A DNA stretch of 64,000 nucleotides, from NCBI RefSeq assembly GCF_030646615.1, contig NZ_JAUSLG010000014.1, positions 54,404 through 118,403 of the forward strand. Reading direction: 5' to 3'. The notes below the pieces were generated by a model. It had not been told where the DNA came from. It ran no database searches and was given only the letters and a program-made list of their open reading frames with translations. The translations under genes and the position numbers were made by a program. This stretch comes from Phenylobacterium sp. (GTDB lineage Bacteria; Pseudomonadota; Alphaproteobacteria; Caulobacterales; Caulobacteraceae). This document shows, piece after piece, positions 26,763-35,646 of the stretch. Position 1 is the first letter of the stretch. The number at the start of each line of letters is the position of its first letter.

Positions 26763-27407
26763 ATGAACGAGCGCTCCGACCGCCTCCGCCAGGCCCGCCT
26801 CGACGCCGGCCATGAAACCGCCGCCGCCGCGGCCGAGGCCTTCGGCTGGAACCGCAACACCTACGCTTCCAACGAGAACGGCAACGCCCCCTTCTCCTAT
26901 CGCAAGGCCAAGGAGTACGCCGCCGCCTTCGGGGTCAGCGCCGAATGGCTCTATGACGCCGCCGGCCCCATCCGCGCCTCGGCGCTGGCCGGCTACGTCC
27001 CGATCCTCGGCCGGGTCGGCGCCAATCCCGACGGGGTCGTCCTGTTCGCCACCGGCCAGGATGCGGGGGATCTGGCCCCCATCCCCCCAGGCGGCACGGA
27101 CAAGGCCGCCGCCCTGCGGGTGGTCGGCCATTCCATGCGCGGCCTCGCCGACGACGGGGCCCTGATCTATTTCGAGGACCAGCGCACCCCGCCGACGCCC
27201 GACATGCTGGGCCATGTGGTGGTGGTCGAGGTCGACACCGACGAGGTGCTGGTCAAGCGCCTGCTGCGCGGCTCCCGCTCGGGCCTGTTCGACCTGGAGA
27301 GCGTGGCTGGCCCCACCCGCCAGGACGCCCGCCTGCGCTGGGCGGCCCATATCACCGCCATCATCCCGCCCTTCCAGGCCCGACGGATCATTCAGTCCGC
27401 CATCTGA
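26763..27407 (+). CDS. CI-like repressor: XRE HTH plus S24/LexA-type C-terminal domain
   Basis: RLRQARLDAGHETAAAAAEAFGWNRNTYASNENG HTH; RVVGHSMRGLADDGALIYFED...VEVDTDEVLVKRLLRG S24 Ser/Lys motifs. Confidence 0.85.
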   Translation: MNERSDRLRQARLDAGHETAAAAAEAFGWNRNTYASNENGNAPFSYRKAKEYAAAFGVSAEWLYDAAGPIRASALAGYVPILGRVGANPDGVVLFATGQDAGDLAPIPPGGTDKAAALRVVGHSMRGLADDGALIYFEDQRTPPTPDMLGHVVVVEVDTDEVLVKRLLRGSRSGLFDLESVAGPTRQDARLRWAAHITAIIPPFQARRIIQSAI

Positions 27408-27430
27408 GCCTGCACTTCTGGTTGCGCAAT

Positions 27431-27449
27431 TCTGTATCTATTATACAGT
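27431..27449. promoter_or_regulatory. Phage-type operator 3
   Basis: TCTGTA-TCTATTA-TACAGT; inverted repeat 6 nt before ATG of the 27456 gene. Confidence 0.7.
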
Positions 27450-27455
27450 TTTCCC

Positions 27456-27875
27456 ATGCCGCAATCCGCCACCGATGCTGAGCTCCCTGCCGCCTGCGCC
27501 GCCCTCGACCGCGCCGATGAGCAGGTCTGGCGTCACGGCCAGGCGAACCGCGCCTGGGGCGTCGCCTGGGCAGGGTTGGCCCCTGAGCCGCCCCGTCGCC
27601 GCAGCCCCGACCAGATCCGCCACCTCACCCAGAGCCGTCTGGCGAGCGCCCGCGCCTGGGCCCAGTCCCCCGAGGGTCGCCTGAAATCGGCGCTGACCGA
27701 TCTCCAGCGCGCCGCCCGCGCCCTTGATCAGCAGGCCGAAGCCCTCCGCGAAGCCGCCTCCCGCGGCCTGGCCGACCCGGCCTCGCCCGCCGCCCGTCGT
27801 CGACTGGCCCAGTTGTCGCACGAAGCCCGCGCCGCCCTCTGCGCCCTGCGCGCCGTCCGTAGCGCCCTGCCTTAA
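27456..27875 (+). CDS. Helical hypothetical protein under operator 3
   Basis: MPQSATDAELPAACAALDRADEQVWRHGQANRAWGVAWAGL...; no Shine-Dalgarno, ATG 6 nt after operator. Confidence 0.5.
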   Translation: MPQSATDAELPAACAALDRADEQVWRHGQANRAWGVAWAGLAPEPPRRRSPDQIRHLTQSRLASARAWAQSPEGRLKSALTDLQRAARALDQQAEALREAASRGLADPASPAARRRLAQLSHEARAALCALRAVRSALP

Positions 27876-27933
27876 GCCGGGTCTATGCTGCCCCCACGCG
27901 CCCGTCAGAGGCGCGAGACGTTGGGAGCACGCC

Positions 27934-28767
27934 ATGGACCTGCCGACCGCGACCTTCGACGTGGAAGCCCATGCCGCACGCATGGCCCAGGACGGCTACA
28001 CCCGCCTGGACAACCTGCTGGATGAGGCGGCGCTGGCCCAGGTGCGCGAAGACCTCGCGCCGCACCTGGGCGGCCACCGCGGCCGCAACGCCTTCGAAGG
28101 CTTCGACACCGAGCGGGTCTACACCCTGGTGGCCCGGGGCAAGGTGTTCGAAGACCTGACCGAGGATCCCCGTATCCTCGCCCTCCTCGACCGCTTCCTG
28201 CTGCCCGGCTATCTGCTCACCGCCAGCCAGGCCATCGCCATCCAGCCCGGCGAGGCCGCCCAGGGCCTCCACTATGACGACAGCTTCTACCGCCTGCCGC
28301 GCCCGAGGCCGCCCGTCAGCCTCAGCGTCATTGTCGCCATCGATCCCTTCACCGACCAGAACGGCGCCACCGACATCCTGCCGGGCAGTCATCTGTGGAG
28401 CGACGATGAGGTGGCGGCCTTCAGCCAGGACCCTGACGCCGCCAGCCGCTTGGAGCCGGTGGTGATGCCGGCCGGCTCGGCCATCGTCTTCCAGGGCCAC
28501 ATGCTGCACCGGGGCGGCGCCAACCGTTCATCGGCCCCCCGCCTGGCCCTGACCAACCAGTATTGCCAACCCTGGGCTCGCACCCAGGAGAATTTCTATC
28601 TTGGCGTTCCTCGGGAGCAGGTGCGCGCCATGAGCCCCAGGCTGCAGACCCTGCTGGGCTATGACATCTGGCCCTCGTTCATGGGGCACGTCACCGCCTC
28701 CCATCCCCGCAAGGCCCTGGAGGAGGGTTGGATTCCGCCGGTCCTGCGCCCGCCGCAACCCGCCTGA
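27934..28767 (+). CDS. Phytanoyl-CoA dioxygenase (PhyH) family protein
   Basis: GLHYDDSFYRLP H-x-D, DPFTDQNGATDILPGSHLW, HRGGANRS. Confidence 0.8.
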   Translation: MDLPTATFDVEAHAARMAQDGYTRLDNLLDEAALAQVREDLAPHLGGHRGRNAFEGFDTERVYTLVARGKVFEDLTEDPRILALLDRFLLPGYLLTASQAIAIQPGEAAQGLHYDDSFYRLPRPRPPVSLSVIVAIDPFTDQNGATDILPGSHLWSDDEVAAFSQDPDAASRLEPVVMPAGSAIVFQGHMLHRGGANRSSAPRLALTNQYCQPWARTQENFYLGVPREQVRAMSPRLQTLLGYDIWPSFMGHVTASHPRKALEEGWIPPVLRPPQPA

Positions 28768-28832
28768 ACGGCTGCTGCCACGTCGCTGTCAGCAGCCTCG
28801 GCCTATAGGGTCGCACACAACAGGAGCTGACC

Positions 28833-29465
28833 ATGACCAACCTCGTTTTCTACACCAACCCCATGTCGCGTGGCCGCATCATCCGCTGGATGCTCGAAGA
28901 GGTCGGCCAGCCCTATGAGACCAAGGTCCTGCGCTGGGAAACCGGCGACGCCAAGGCGGCCGACTACCTGGCCATCAATCCCATGGGCAAGGTCCCGGCC
29001 ATCGTCCATGACGGGGTGGTCGTCACCGAATGCGCCGCCATCTGCGCCTACCTCGCTGATATCTTCCCCGACGCCGGCCTCGCGCCGCCGGCGCACAGCC
29101 CGCTCCGCGGACCCTATTATCGCTGGCTGTTCTTCGGGGCCGGCCCCATCGAGCAGGCCGTCGGCGCCAAGGCGGTGAACTTCGAACCCACGGCCGAGCA
29201 GAGCCGCATGCTGGGCTTCGGCCGCCTCGAGGATGTGCTGGACGCGGTCGAAGGCGCGGTCAAAGGCCGCGCCTATCTCGTGGGGGACCGCTTTACGGCC
29301 GCCGACCTCTACCTCGCCTCGCACCTGTCCTGGGGGATGAACTTCAACACGATCGAAAAGCGCCCGGCCTTCGAGGCCTATGTCGAGCGCCACCTCCAGC
29401 GCCCCGCCGCCCAACGCGCGGACGAGATCGACAACGCGCTTCTGGAAGCCCAGCCGGCATCCTGA
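28833..29465 (+). CDS. Glutathione S-transferase family protein
   Basis: LVFYTNPMSRGRIIRWMLEEVGQPYETKVL...AINPMGKVPAIVHDGVVVTECAAICAYLAD. Confidence 0.9.
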   Translation: MTNLVFYTNPMSRGRIIRWMLEEVGQPYETKVLRWETGDAKAADYLAINPMGKVPAIVHDGVVVTECAAICAYLADIFPDAGLAPPAHSPLRGPYYRWLFFGAGPIEQAVGAKAVNFEPTAEQSRMLGFGRLEDVLDAVEGAVKGRAYLVGDRFTAADLYLASHLSWGMNFNTIEKRPAFEAYVERHLQRPAAQRADEIDNALLEAQPAS

Positions 29466-29477
29466 GTCCCAGGCGTC

Positions 29478-29513
29478 CGAGCGCGTTCCGTCACTACGAA
29501 CGGAACGCGCTCG
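29478..29513. terminator. Long perfect hairpin after GST gene
   Basis: CGAGCGCGTTCCGT-CACTACGA-ACGGAACGCGCTCG, 14-bp stem. Confidence 0.5.
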
Positions 29514-29588
29514 ATCCTTGGGCGCCGAACCACAACACGCCCCCGACAATAGGGCCGGCCGGCGCCCTTGACCTGAGGCGTCAGGGGT

Positions 29589-29624
29589 CTATCTACCCAG
29601 ATAGATAGTTCACCTACTTAACTA
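29589..29624. promoter_or_regulatory. Candidate MarR operator(s)
   Basis: CTATCT-ACCC-AGATAG palindrome followed by TAGTT-N9-AACTA, immediately upstream of marR. Confidence 0.45.
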
Positions 29625-29633
29625 GATCGCCTC

Positions 29634-30077
29634 ATGTCCCCCGAGCCCGCCCTCGACCCCGACCAGCTCGCCGAGCTGCTTCGCCCCGCCCTGCTGCGGG
29701 TGTCGCGTCGCCTGCGGCAGGAGGCGTCCAAGGCCGGCCTCTCGGCCCTCGACGTCCTGCTGCTGGTGGAGATCAAGCGCCAGCCCGGCGTCGGCGTGTC
29801 CGACCTGGCCGACGCCGAGCAGATGTCGCGCCCGGCCATGAGCACCCACATCAAGCGCCTGGAGAGCGCCGGCTGGATCAGCCGCCTCAGCCACGCCTCC
29901 GACGGCCGTCGCTCCGGCCTGACCATCACCCCGGCCGGCATGGCCGCCCTGGCCGAGACCCGGCGGCGGCGCAACGACTGGCTGGCCGCCCGGCTCAGCG
30001 CCCTTGATCCCGACGCCCGCATGGCCTTGCACGCCGCCGCCGGCCCGCTCATGGCCCTGGTGGAGGCCCAGCCATGA
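29634..30077 (+). CDS. MarR-family transcriptional regulator
   Basis: VGVSDLADAEQMSRPAMSTHIKRLESAGWISRLSHASDGRRSGLTITPAG. Confidence 0.85.
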   Translation: MSPEPALDPDQLAELLRPALLRVSRRLRQEASKAGLSALDVLLLVEIKRQPGVGVSDLADAEQMSRPAMSTHIKRLESAGWISRLSHASDGRRSGLTITPAGMAALAETRRRRNDWLAARLSALDPDARMALHAAAGPLMALVEAQP

Positions 30078-31537
30078 CCGAGGTCTCCGCCATCGACACC
30101 CCCGCCGACCCCGACAAGCCCGTCGTCGCGACGCCTGAGGAACGGGCCGCAGCGCTGAGCCGCGGCTGGATCGTGCCCGCCGTCATCGGCTCGGCCCTGA
30201 TGATGCAGACGCTGAACGCCACGGTGCTGTCCAACGCCCTGCCCGCGATGGCGAGGGACATGGGCGAGGACCCTCTGCGCCTGAACCTGGCCATCACCAT
30301 GTATCTGCTGGCTGCGGCGGTCTTCCTGCCGATCAGCGGCTGGGCGGCCGACAAGTTCGGGGCCAAGCGGATCTTCGTCCTGGCCATGGCCCTCTACGCC
30401 GTCTCCTCGGCCCTGTGCGGCTTCGCCGACACCCTGATGGAGCTGGTCGGGGCGCGGCTCCTGCAAGGGGCGGCGGGCGCCATGATGGCGCCGGTGGGCC
30501 GCCTCGTCCTCCTGCGGACCACGCCCAAGAACGAGCTGGTCGGGGCCATGTCGGTCCTGACCATGCCGGCCCTCCTGGGTCCGGTGATCGGCCCGCCCGT
30601 GGGCGGCTTCATCGTCACCTTCTGGGACTGGCCATGGATCTTCTTCATGAACCTGCCCATCGCTGCGGTGGGCCTGCTGCTGGTCCTGCGCTTCGTGCCC
30701 AATGTCGCCCTCCAGGACGCCAAGCGCCTGGACTGGAAGGGCATGCTGCTCACCGGGGTGGGCCTGGCCTGCGTGATCTTCGGCTTCGAGAATCTGGGCC
30801 GCGATTTCCTCCCCGCCGCCGCCGTGGCCGGCCTGTTCTTCGGCGGGCTGGCCATGCTCTGGCTCTATGCCTGGCACGCCAGGCGAACGCCCCACGCCAT
30901 CCTGGACCTCTCCCTCTTCCGGCTGCCCACCTTCCAGGCCTCGGTGGTCGGCGGCGCCTTCATGCGCATCGCCATGGGCGCCACGCCCTTCATGCTGGCC
31001 ATGCTGCTGCAGGTGGCGTTCGGCATGACGGCGCTGGCGGCGGGCCTGCTCACCTTCGTCGGCGCCGCCGGCGCCCTGATCATGAAGACCACCGCACCGC
31101 CGATCCTGCGCCGCTTCGGCTTTCGCCGCGTGCTGATCGTCAACGCCGTCGTCACCGGCGTCTTCTTCCTGGCCTATGCCGGCTTCCGGGTCGACACCCC
31201 CCACTGGGTGATCATGCTGGTGCTGCTGGCTGGCGGCTTCTTCCGGTCCCTGCAGTTCACCAGCCTGAACGGCCTGGCCTATGCCGAGATCGAGCAGGAC
31301 CGGATGAGCCGCGCCTCCACCATGTCGGCCATGGCCCAGCAGCTGATCCAGTCGGTGGGCATCGGCCTGGCCGCCACCCTGATCCACGTCTTCACCCGGA
31401 TGGCGGGCGAGGCCGAAATGACCGCCGCCACCATCTCGCCGGCCTTCCTGGTGATCGGGGCCATCACCTTCGTGTCGCTGATTTTCTACGTCCGCCTGCC
31501 CCGCGATGCGGGCGACGAGATGAACAGCCGAAGCTGA
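30074..31537 (+). CDS. DHA2-type MFS drug efflux transporter
   Basis: Overlaps marR by ATGA; multi-TM; LNATVLSNALPAMARDMGEDPLRLNLAITMYLLAAAVFLPISGWAADKFGAKR. Confidence 0.85.
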   Translation: MTEVSAIDTPADPDKPVVATPEERAAALSRGWIVPAVIGSALMMQTLNATVLSNALPAMARDMGEDPLRLNLAITMYLLAAAVFLPISGWAADKFGAKRIFVLAMALYAVSSALCGFADTLMELVGARLLQGAAGAMMAPVGRLVLLRTTPKNELVGAMSVLTMPALLGPVIGPPVGGFIVTFWDWPWIFFMNLPIAAVGLLLVLRFVPNVALQDAKRLDWKGMLLTGVGLACVIFGFENLGRDFLPAAAVAGLFFGGLAMLWLYAWHARRTPHAILDLSLFRLPTFQASVVGGAFMRIAMGATPFMLAMLLQVAFGMTALAAGLLTFVGAAGALIMKTTAPPILRRFGFRRVLIVNAVVTGVFFLAYAGFRVDTPHWVIMLVLLAGGFFRSLQFTSLNGLAYAEIEQDRMSRASTMSAMAQQLIQSVGIGLAATLIHVFTRMAGEAEMTAATISPAFLVIGAITFVSLIFYVRLPRDAGDEMNSRS

Positions 31538-31596
31538 CATCCCAGCCTTGACGCCGCCCTTCCCCTGCCCCCTATGGCGGGGAAAGGAGCCTCCCC

Positions 31597-32121
31597 ATGA
31601 AGTTCGTCTCCGGGACCGCCGTCGCTGCGGCCCTGGCGCTTTGCGCCTGCTCACCGGCCGAAGAGCCCGCCGCCCCGCCGCCGGCGCCCGGGGCTGAGGC
31701 TGAGGCTCCTGCGCCGGCCGCCATCGAGCCTGGCCTGTCCTGGGGCACGGCCTCCACCGGCGAAGGAATCGCCCTGATCCTCAGCGACGCCGCGGGCGCG
31801 CCCATCCTGCGGCTGGGCTGCATCCGCAACCCGGCCATCATGACCCTGGCGGTTGAAGGCTTCACCCCCATCGGCAGCGAAGAGCGCCTGACCGTCGGCC
31901 TCGATGACGATCTGTTCGTCTTTGTCGCCAGCGCCAGCGGCCGAGAGCCCGGGGTGCGGGCCCAGGCCGACATTTCCGCCGATTTCCTCGATCGCCTGGA
32001 AGACGCCACGGCGATCAGCGCGGTCTATGGCAGCCAGACCGTCGGCCCGCACATGGTCCCGCCCGCGGGCCTCTCCGCGGGTTTCGCCGCCGAGTGCCGC
32101 CGCGCCGTCAGCGTCTCATAA
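31597..32121 (+). CDS. Hypothetical lipoprotein
   Basis: MKFVSGTAVAAALALCACSPAEEP signal peptide with lipobox-like LCAC. Confidence 0.6.
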   Translation: MKFVSGTAVAAALALCACSPAEEPAAPPPAPGAEAEAPAPAAIEPGLSWGTASTGEGIALILSDAAGAPILRLGCIRNPAIMTLAVEGFTPIGSEERLTVGLDDDLFVFVASASGREPGVRAQADISADFLDRLEDATAISAVYGSQTVGPHMVPPAGLSAGFAAECRRAVSVS

Positions 32122-32125
32122 CGAG

Positions 32126-32905
32126 TCAGCGCTTCATCACCTGGGCCAGCGCCGTACAGGCGGCCGAGCCGATCGGCCCCTGTTCGTCATAGAGGAAGCA
32201 CTCCCCCACCGCGACGCCGTCGCTGGCGCCGTGATTGACCACCTCGAAGCCGATCCATTCCGTGGCCGGCAACCGGTGCAGATAGACCGTCACGTCGCTG
32301 TTGATATAGGCCAGTCCCTTGTCGCCGGCATTGGCGAAGGGGCTGGCGAAGTCGGCCGCCACCGCCACCCGGGTGAAGGGCGTCAGCGCCTCCCCACCCA
32401 CCAGCTCGCGCACCTCGCTCATCCAGGTGCGCTTGACGCCCACCTCGCCGAAATCGCCGGTGATCCGCCGCATGGCCCACATGCCGCCCATGCCCATGCG
32501 CTTGTCCTCCGGCGGCGGGATGTCGGCAGGCGCCGGCACGTCCCAGTTCCCCGGCGTCCAGACCGTTCCCTCAGGGTTCTCCGTGCGACGCAGGAACTGG
32601 CAGCTCGCCCGTCCCATGCTGACCCCGCCGCTGATGAACTCGGCGTCCACCACCTTGATGCGCTTGCCCGCCCGCACCACTCGCGTGGTCACCTCGACGA
32701 CTGAGAAGTCCGGCAGGCGGTACATGTCCACCGTCAGCCGGGCGGGGATGAAGTCGGGGTCCCCGTGCTCGGCTTCCAGCACATGGCCCAGCAGGCCGAC
32801 GATCACCCGCCCATGCAGGGACTGCGGATTCCACGGGCCTCGGCTGGCCGGTGTCGGCAGGAAGCGGCCATCGTCTTGCCGCTGGAAGAAGGGGTCATTT
32901 GTCAT
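32126..32905 (-). CDS. Acyl-CoA thioesterase-like (hotdog) protein
   Basis: GRVIVGLLGHVLE...RLTVDMYRLPDFSVVEVTTRVVRAGKRIKVVDAEFISGGVSMGRASCQFLRR. Confidence 0.65.
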   Translation of the reverse strand: MTNDPFFQRQDDGRFLPTPASRGPWNPQSLHGRVIVGLLGHVLEAEHGDPDFIPARLTVDMYRLPDFSVVEVTTRVVRAGKRIKVVDAEFISGGVSMGRASCQFLRRTENPEGTVWTPGNWDVPAPADIPPPEDKRMGMGGMWAMRRITGDFGEVGVKRTWMSEVRELVGGEALTPFTRVAVAADFASPFANAGDKGLAYINSDVTVYLHRLPATEWIGFEVVNHGASDGVAVGECFLYDEQGPIGSAACTALAQVMKR

Positions 32906-32946
32906 CGGCGCGATCCATCATGGATTCCCGCCTACGGAGCAAGGCC

Positions 32947-33369
32947 TCAGCGCGGGATGTTGAGCTGATCGGTGTCCAGGCCCTGGAAGGTCGCCCATCC
33001 CGTCCCCAGCCCCGTGTCGGGAAGCCCCTCGGCGATATCATCCATCGGATTAGGATCGATGTGCCGCCCCTGCCGATGCAGATGCGCCTTGGCGATCATG
33101 TTGGCCGAGATGGGCGCGGTCAGGAACAGGAACAGGGTGATCAGCAGCTCATGGGCCGAATAGGTCCCCTGGATCGCCGGGAAGAAGATCATTGAGGCCA
33201 CCAGCAGGGAGCCGACGCCCAGGGTCGTCACCTTGGTCGGCCCATGCAGGCGCGTCATCAGGGACGGCATCCGCGCCAGGCCCCAGGAGCCCACCAGGGC
33301 GAAGACGCCGCCAATGACCAGCAAGGCCGAGATCAGGATTTCGAAGGGTCCGACGTCCATCATCGTCAC
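32947..33369 (-). CDS. mrpG: Na+/H+ antiporter subunit MrpG/MnhG
   Basis: GVFALVGSWGLARMPSLMTRLHGPTKVTTLGVG; mrp operon context. Confidence 0.85.
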   Translation of the reverse strand: MTMMDVGPFEILISALLVIGGVFALVGSWGLARMPSLMTRLHGPTKVTTLGVGSLLVASMIFFPAIQGTYSAHELLITLFLFLTAPISANMIAKAHLHRQGRHIDPNPMDDIAEGLPDTGLGTGWATFQGLDTDQLNIPR

Positions 33370-33635
33370 TCCACGATATCGCCGCGCAGCAGGAACTTGC
33401 AGTAGGCCACCGTGCCGACGAAGCCGACCATGGCCAACAGCAGGGCGGCCTCGAAATAGACCGCCGAGCCCTGCTGAATCTGCATCAGCACGATCAGGGC
33501 GATGGCGTTGATGGTCAGGGTGTCCAGCGCCAGGATGCGGTCGGCCGTAGTCGGGCCGCGCGCCAGCCGCCAGAGGTTCATGGTCATGGCCAGCCCCACG
33601 CAGGAGATGGCGAACAGTACGGCGATCCCGATCAT
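33366..33635 (-). CDS. mrpF: Na+/H+ antiporter subunit MrpF/MnhF
   Basis: RLARGPTTADRILALDTLTINAIALIVL; operon. Confidence 0.9.
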   Translation of the reverse strand: MIGIAVLFAISCVGLAMTMNLWRLARGPTTADRILALDTLTINAIALIVLMQIQQGSAVYFEAALLLAMVGFVGTVAYCKFLLRGDIVE

Positions 33636-34123
33636 GCGAAGATCCTTTTCAGCCGGGCCTCATAGCGGCGCTTGATCCGGGCGACCTCGGCCCCAGGATC
33701 AGGGGTGTCCAGGGCGTGGACCAGCAGGGCGCGCCCGCAGGACGAGACGTCACAGGACACGGTCCCCGGCGTCATGCTGATCGTGCCGGCCAGCATGGTG
33801 ATGGCCTCCGGCGAGCGCAGGTCCAGCGGCACCACGAGCCAGGCCGAGCGCAGATCCTCGGATTTCTTGAACAGCACGATCATGGCGATCTGGAAGCTGG
33901 CCGTGACGATGTCCCACAGCACCAGGCCCAGATAGCCCCAGGTCGCCGGGCCAAAGCGCACCTTTGGCCGATCGGGCCAGAAGGGGCTGGTCAGGATCGG
34001 CACGACCACGCCGATCACGACGCCGAGCACCAGCCCTCCGACCGTCAGGCGGTTGGCCAGCAGCATCCAGACGAGGATCAGGGTGACGGTGAGCGCCGGG
34101 TGCGGCAGCAGCTTCTTGATCAT
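33632..34123 (-). CDS. mrpE: Na+/H+ antiporter subunit MrpE/MnhE
   Basis: GTISMTPGTVSCDVSSCGRALLVHALD; operon. Confidence 0.9.
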   Translation of the reverse strand: MIKKLLPHPALTVTLILVWMLLANRLTVGGLVLGVVIGVVVPILTSPFWPDRPKVRFGPATWGYLGLVLWDIVTASFQIAMIVLFKKSEDLRSAWLVVPLDLRSPEAITMLAGTISMTPGTVSCDVSSCGRALLVHALDTPDPGAEVARIKRRYEARLKRIFA

Positions 34124-35646
34124 CGCGCGGCCCTCGACTCGTCCAGGACGGCGTCCGGATAGGCCTGCACATCATAGATCTGCGCCGCGGTGGCGTTGAG
34201 ATAGCCCGTCACCGGCCCACCGGCGATGGTCAGGGCCGCCAGGGCCGCTAGCAGCGCCGCGACGATCGCCGCCGAGGCCTGCGGCGCCACCGGCGCGCTG
34301 GCCTTCACCTCGCCCTCGGTGACCACGCTCTTCCAGAAGATGGCGCTGCCCGCCCGGGCGAAGGCCAGCAGGCTGATCACCGTGGTCCCCAGGATGAAGC
34401 CCCAGACCCACCAGCCTCCGGTCGTTCCCCGCACGGCGTCGAGGATGAGCAGCTTGCCGGGAAAGCCCGACAGCGGCGGCAGGCCGACCACGGCGATGGC
34501 GGTCAGGAAGAACAGGCCCGACAGCACCCCGGCCTGCGCAAAGGGCGGGCTCGGCGCCAGCGTGTCCCCATAGTCCCCCCGTCGCGCGGCGATCATGTCC
34601 GCCAGCAGGAACAGGGCCGCAGCCGACAGGGTCGAGTGCGGCAGGTAGTAGAGCGCCGCGGCCGTGGATTCCGGCGTGAACATGGCCAGGGCGCAGAGCA
34701 GCGTGCCCATGGAGCCGACCACCGCATAGGCGGCCATCTTGCGCAGGCGCCGCGCGCCCAGGACCCCGATGAAGCCCAGCAGCAGCGTGGCCAGCGCCGC
34801 CGGCAGCAGCCAGGGGCCCGGCGCCCAGGCGAGCTCCCCCGCACCCTCCCCGAAGACCGTCGTCGTAAAGCGCAGGATGCAGTAGGCGCCGACCTTGGTC
34901 ATAATCGCAAACAGCGCCGCCGTCGGGGCCGAGGTCGAGGCATAGGTGCGCGGCAGCCAGAAGTGCAGCGGCACAAGCGCGGCCTTCAGGCCGAACACCG
35001 CCACCATCAACAGGCCGCCGGCCAGGATCAGGGCATGGTCGCCCGCCGGCGCCTGCGCCACCCGCTCGCCCATATGGGCCATGTTGAGGGTGCCCGTGGC
35101 GCCGTACAGCAGGCCAACGGCCACCAGGAACAGGGTCGACCCGACCAGGTTCACCACGACGTATTGGACGCCCGCCTTCAGCCGCGCCGCCCCGCCCCCG
35201 TGCAGCATCAGGCCGTAGGAGGCGATCAGCAGGACCTCGAAGAAGACGAACAGGTTGAACAGGTCGCCGGTCAGGAACGCCCCGTTCAGCCCCAGCAGCT
35301 GAAACTGGAACAGGGGATGGAAGTGCCAGCCCTTGCGGTCCAGGCCGCTGGCGATCGCATAGGCCATCACGGGCAAGGCCAGCACCGCCGTGGTCACCAG
35401 CATGAGGGCCGAGAGCCGGTCCAGCACCAGGACGATGCCAAACGGCGCCATCCAGTCGCCCATGGCGTAGACATCGATCTGACCGCTGGCGGCCTGGGCC
35501 ATCAGGCCGCAGCCGACCGCCAGCATGGCCAGGCATGCGCCCACCGACAGGGTTCGCGAAATCACGAGCCGGTGCCGCAGGAACAGCAGCATCAGCGGCG
35601 CCAGCAGCGCCGGGATCAGGATTGGGGCGACCAGCCAGGGGTTCAT
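34120..35646 (-). CDS. mrpD: Na+/H+ antiporter subunit MrpD/MnhD
   Basis: NuoM/NuoN-like multi-TM, FGLKAALVPLHFWLPRTYASTSAPTAALFAIMTKVGAY; operon. Confidence 0.9.
   Translation of the reverse strand: MNPWLVAPILIPALLAPLMLLFLRHRLVISRTLSVGACLAMLAVGCGLMAQAASGQIDVYAMGDWMAPFGIVLVLDRLSALMLVTTAVLALPVMAYAIASGLDRKGWHFHPLFQFQLLGLNGAFLTGDLFNLFVFFEVLLIASYGLMLHGGGAARLKAGVQYVVVNLVGSTLFLVAVGLLYGATGTLNMAHMGERVAQAPAGDHALILAGGLLMVAVFGLKAALVPLHFWLPRTYASTSAPTAALFAIMTKVGAYCILRFTTTVFGEGAGELAWAPGPWLLPAALATLLLGFIGVLGARRLRKMAAYAVVGSMGTLLCALAMFTPESTAAALYYLPHSTLSAAALFLLADMIAARRGDYGDTLAPSPPFAQAGVLSGLFFLTAIAVVGLPPLSGFPGKLLILDAVRGTTGGWWVWGFILGTTVISLLAFARAGSAIFWKSVVTEGEVKASAPVAPQASAAIVAALLAALAALTIAGGPVTGYLNATAAQIYDVQAYPDAVLDESRAAR

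Noticed and set aside
29618-31654. 678-aa minus-strand ORF opposite marR and MFS
   Set aside because: Low-complexity antisense translation of real genes.
32905-32960. Repeat-like TGGATTCCCGCCTACG sequence
   Set aside because: Only a short fragment resembling a common intergenic repeat; not enough sequence to call an element.
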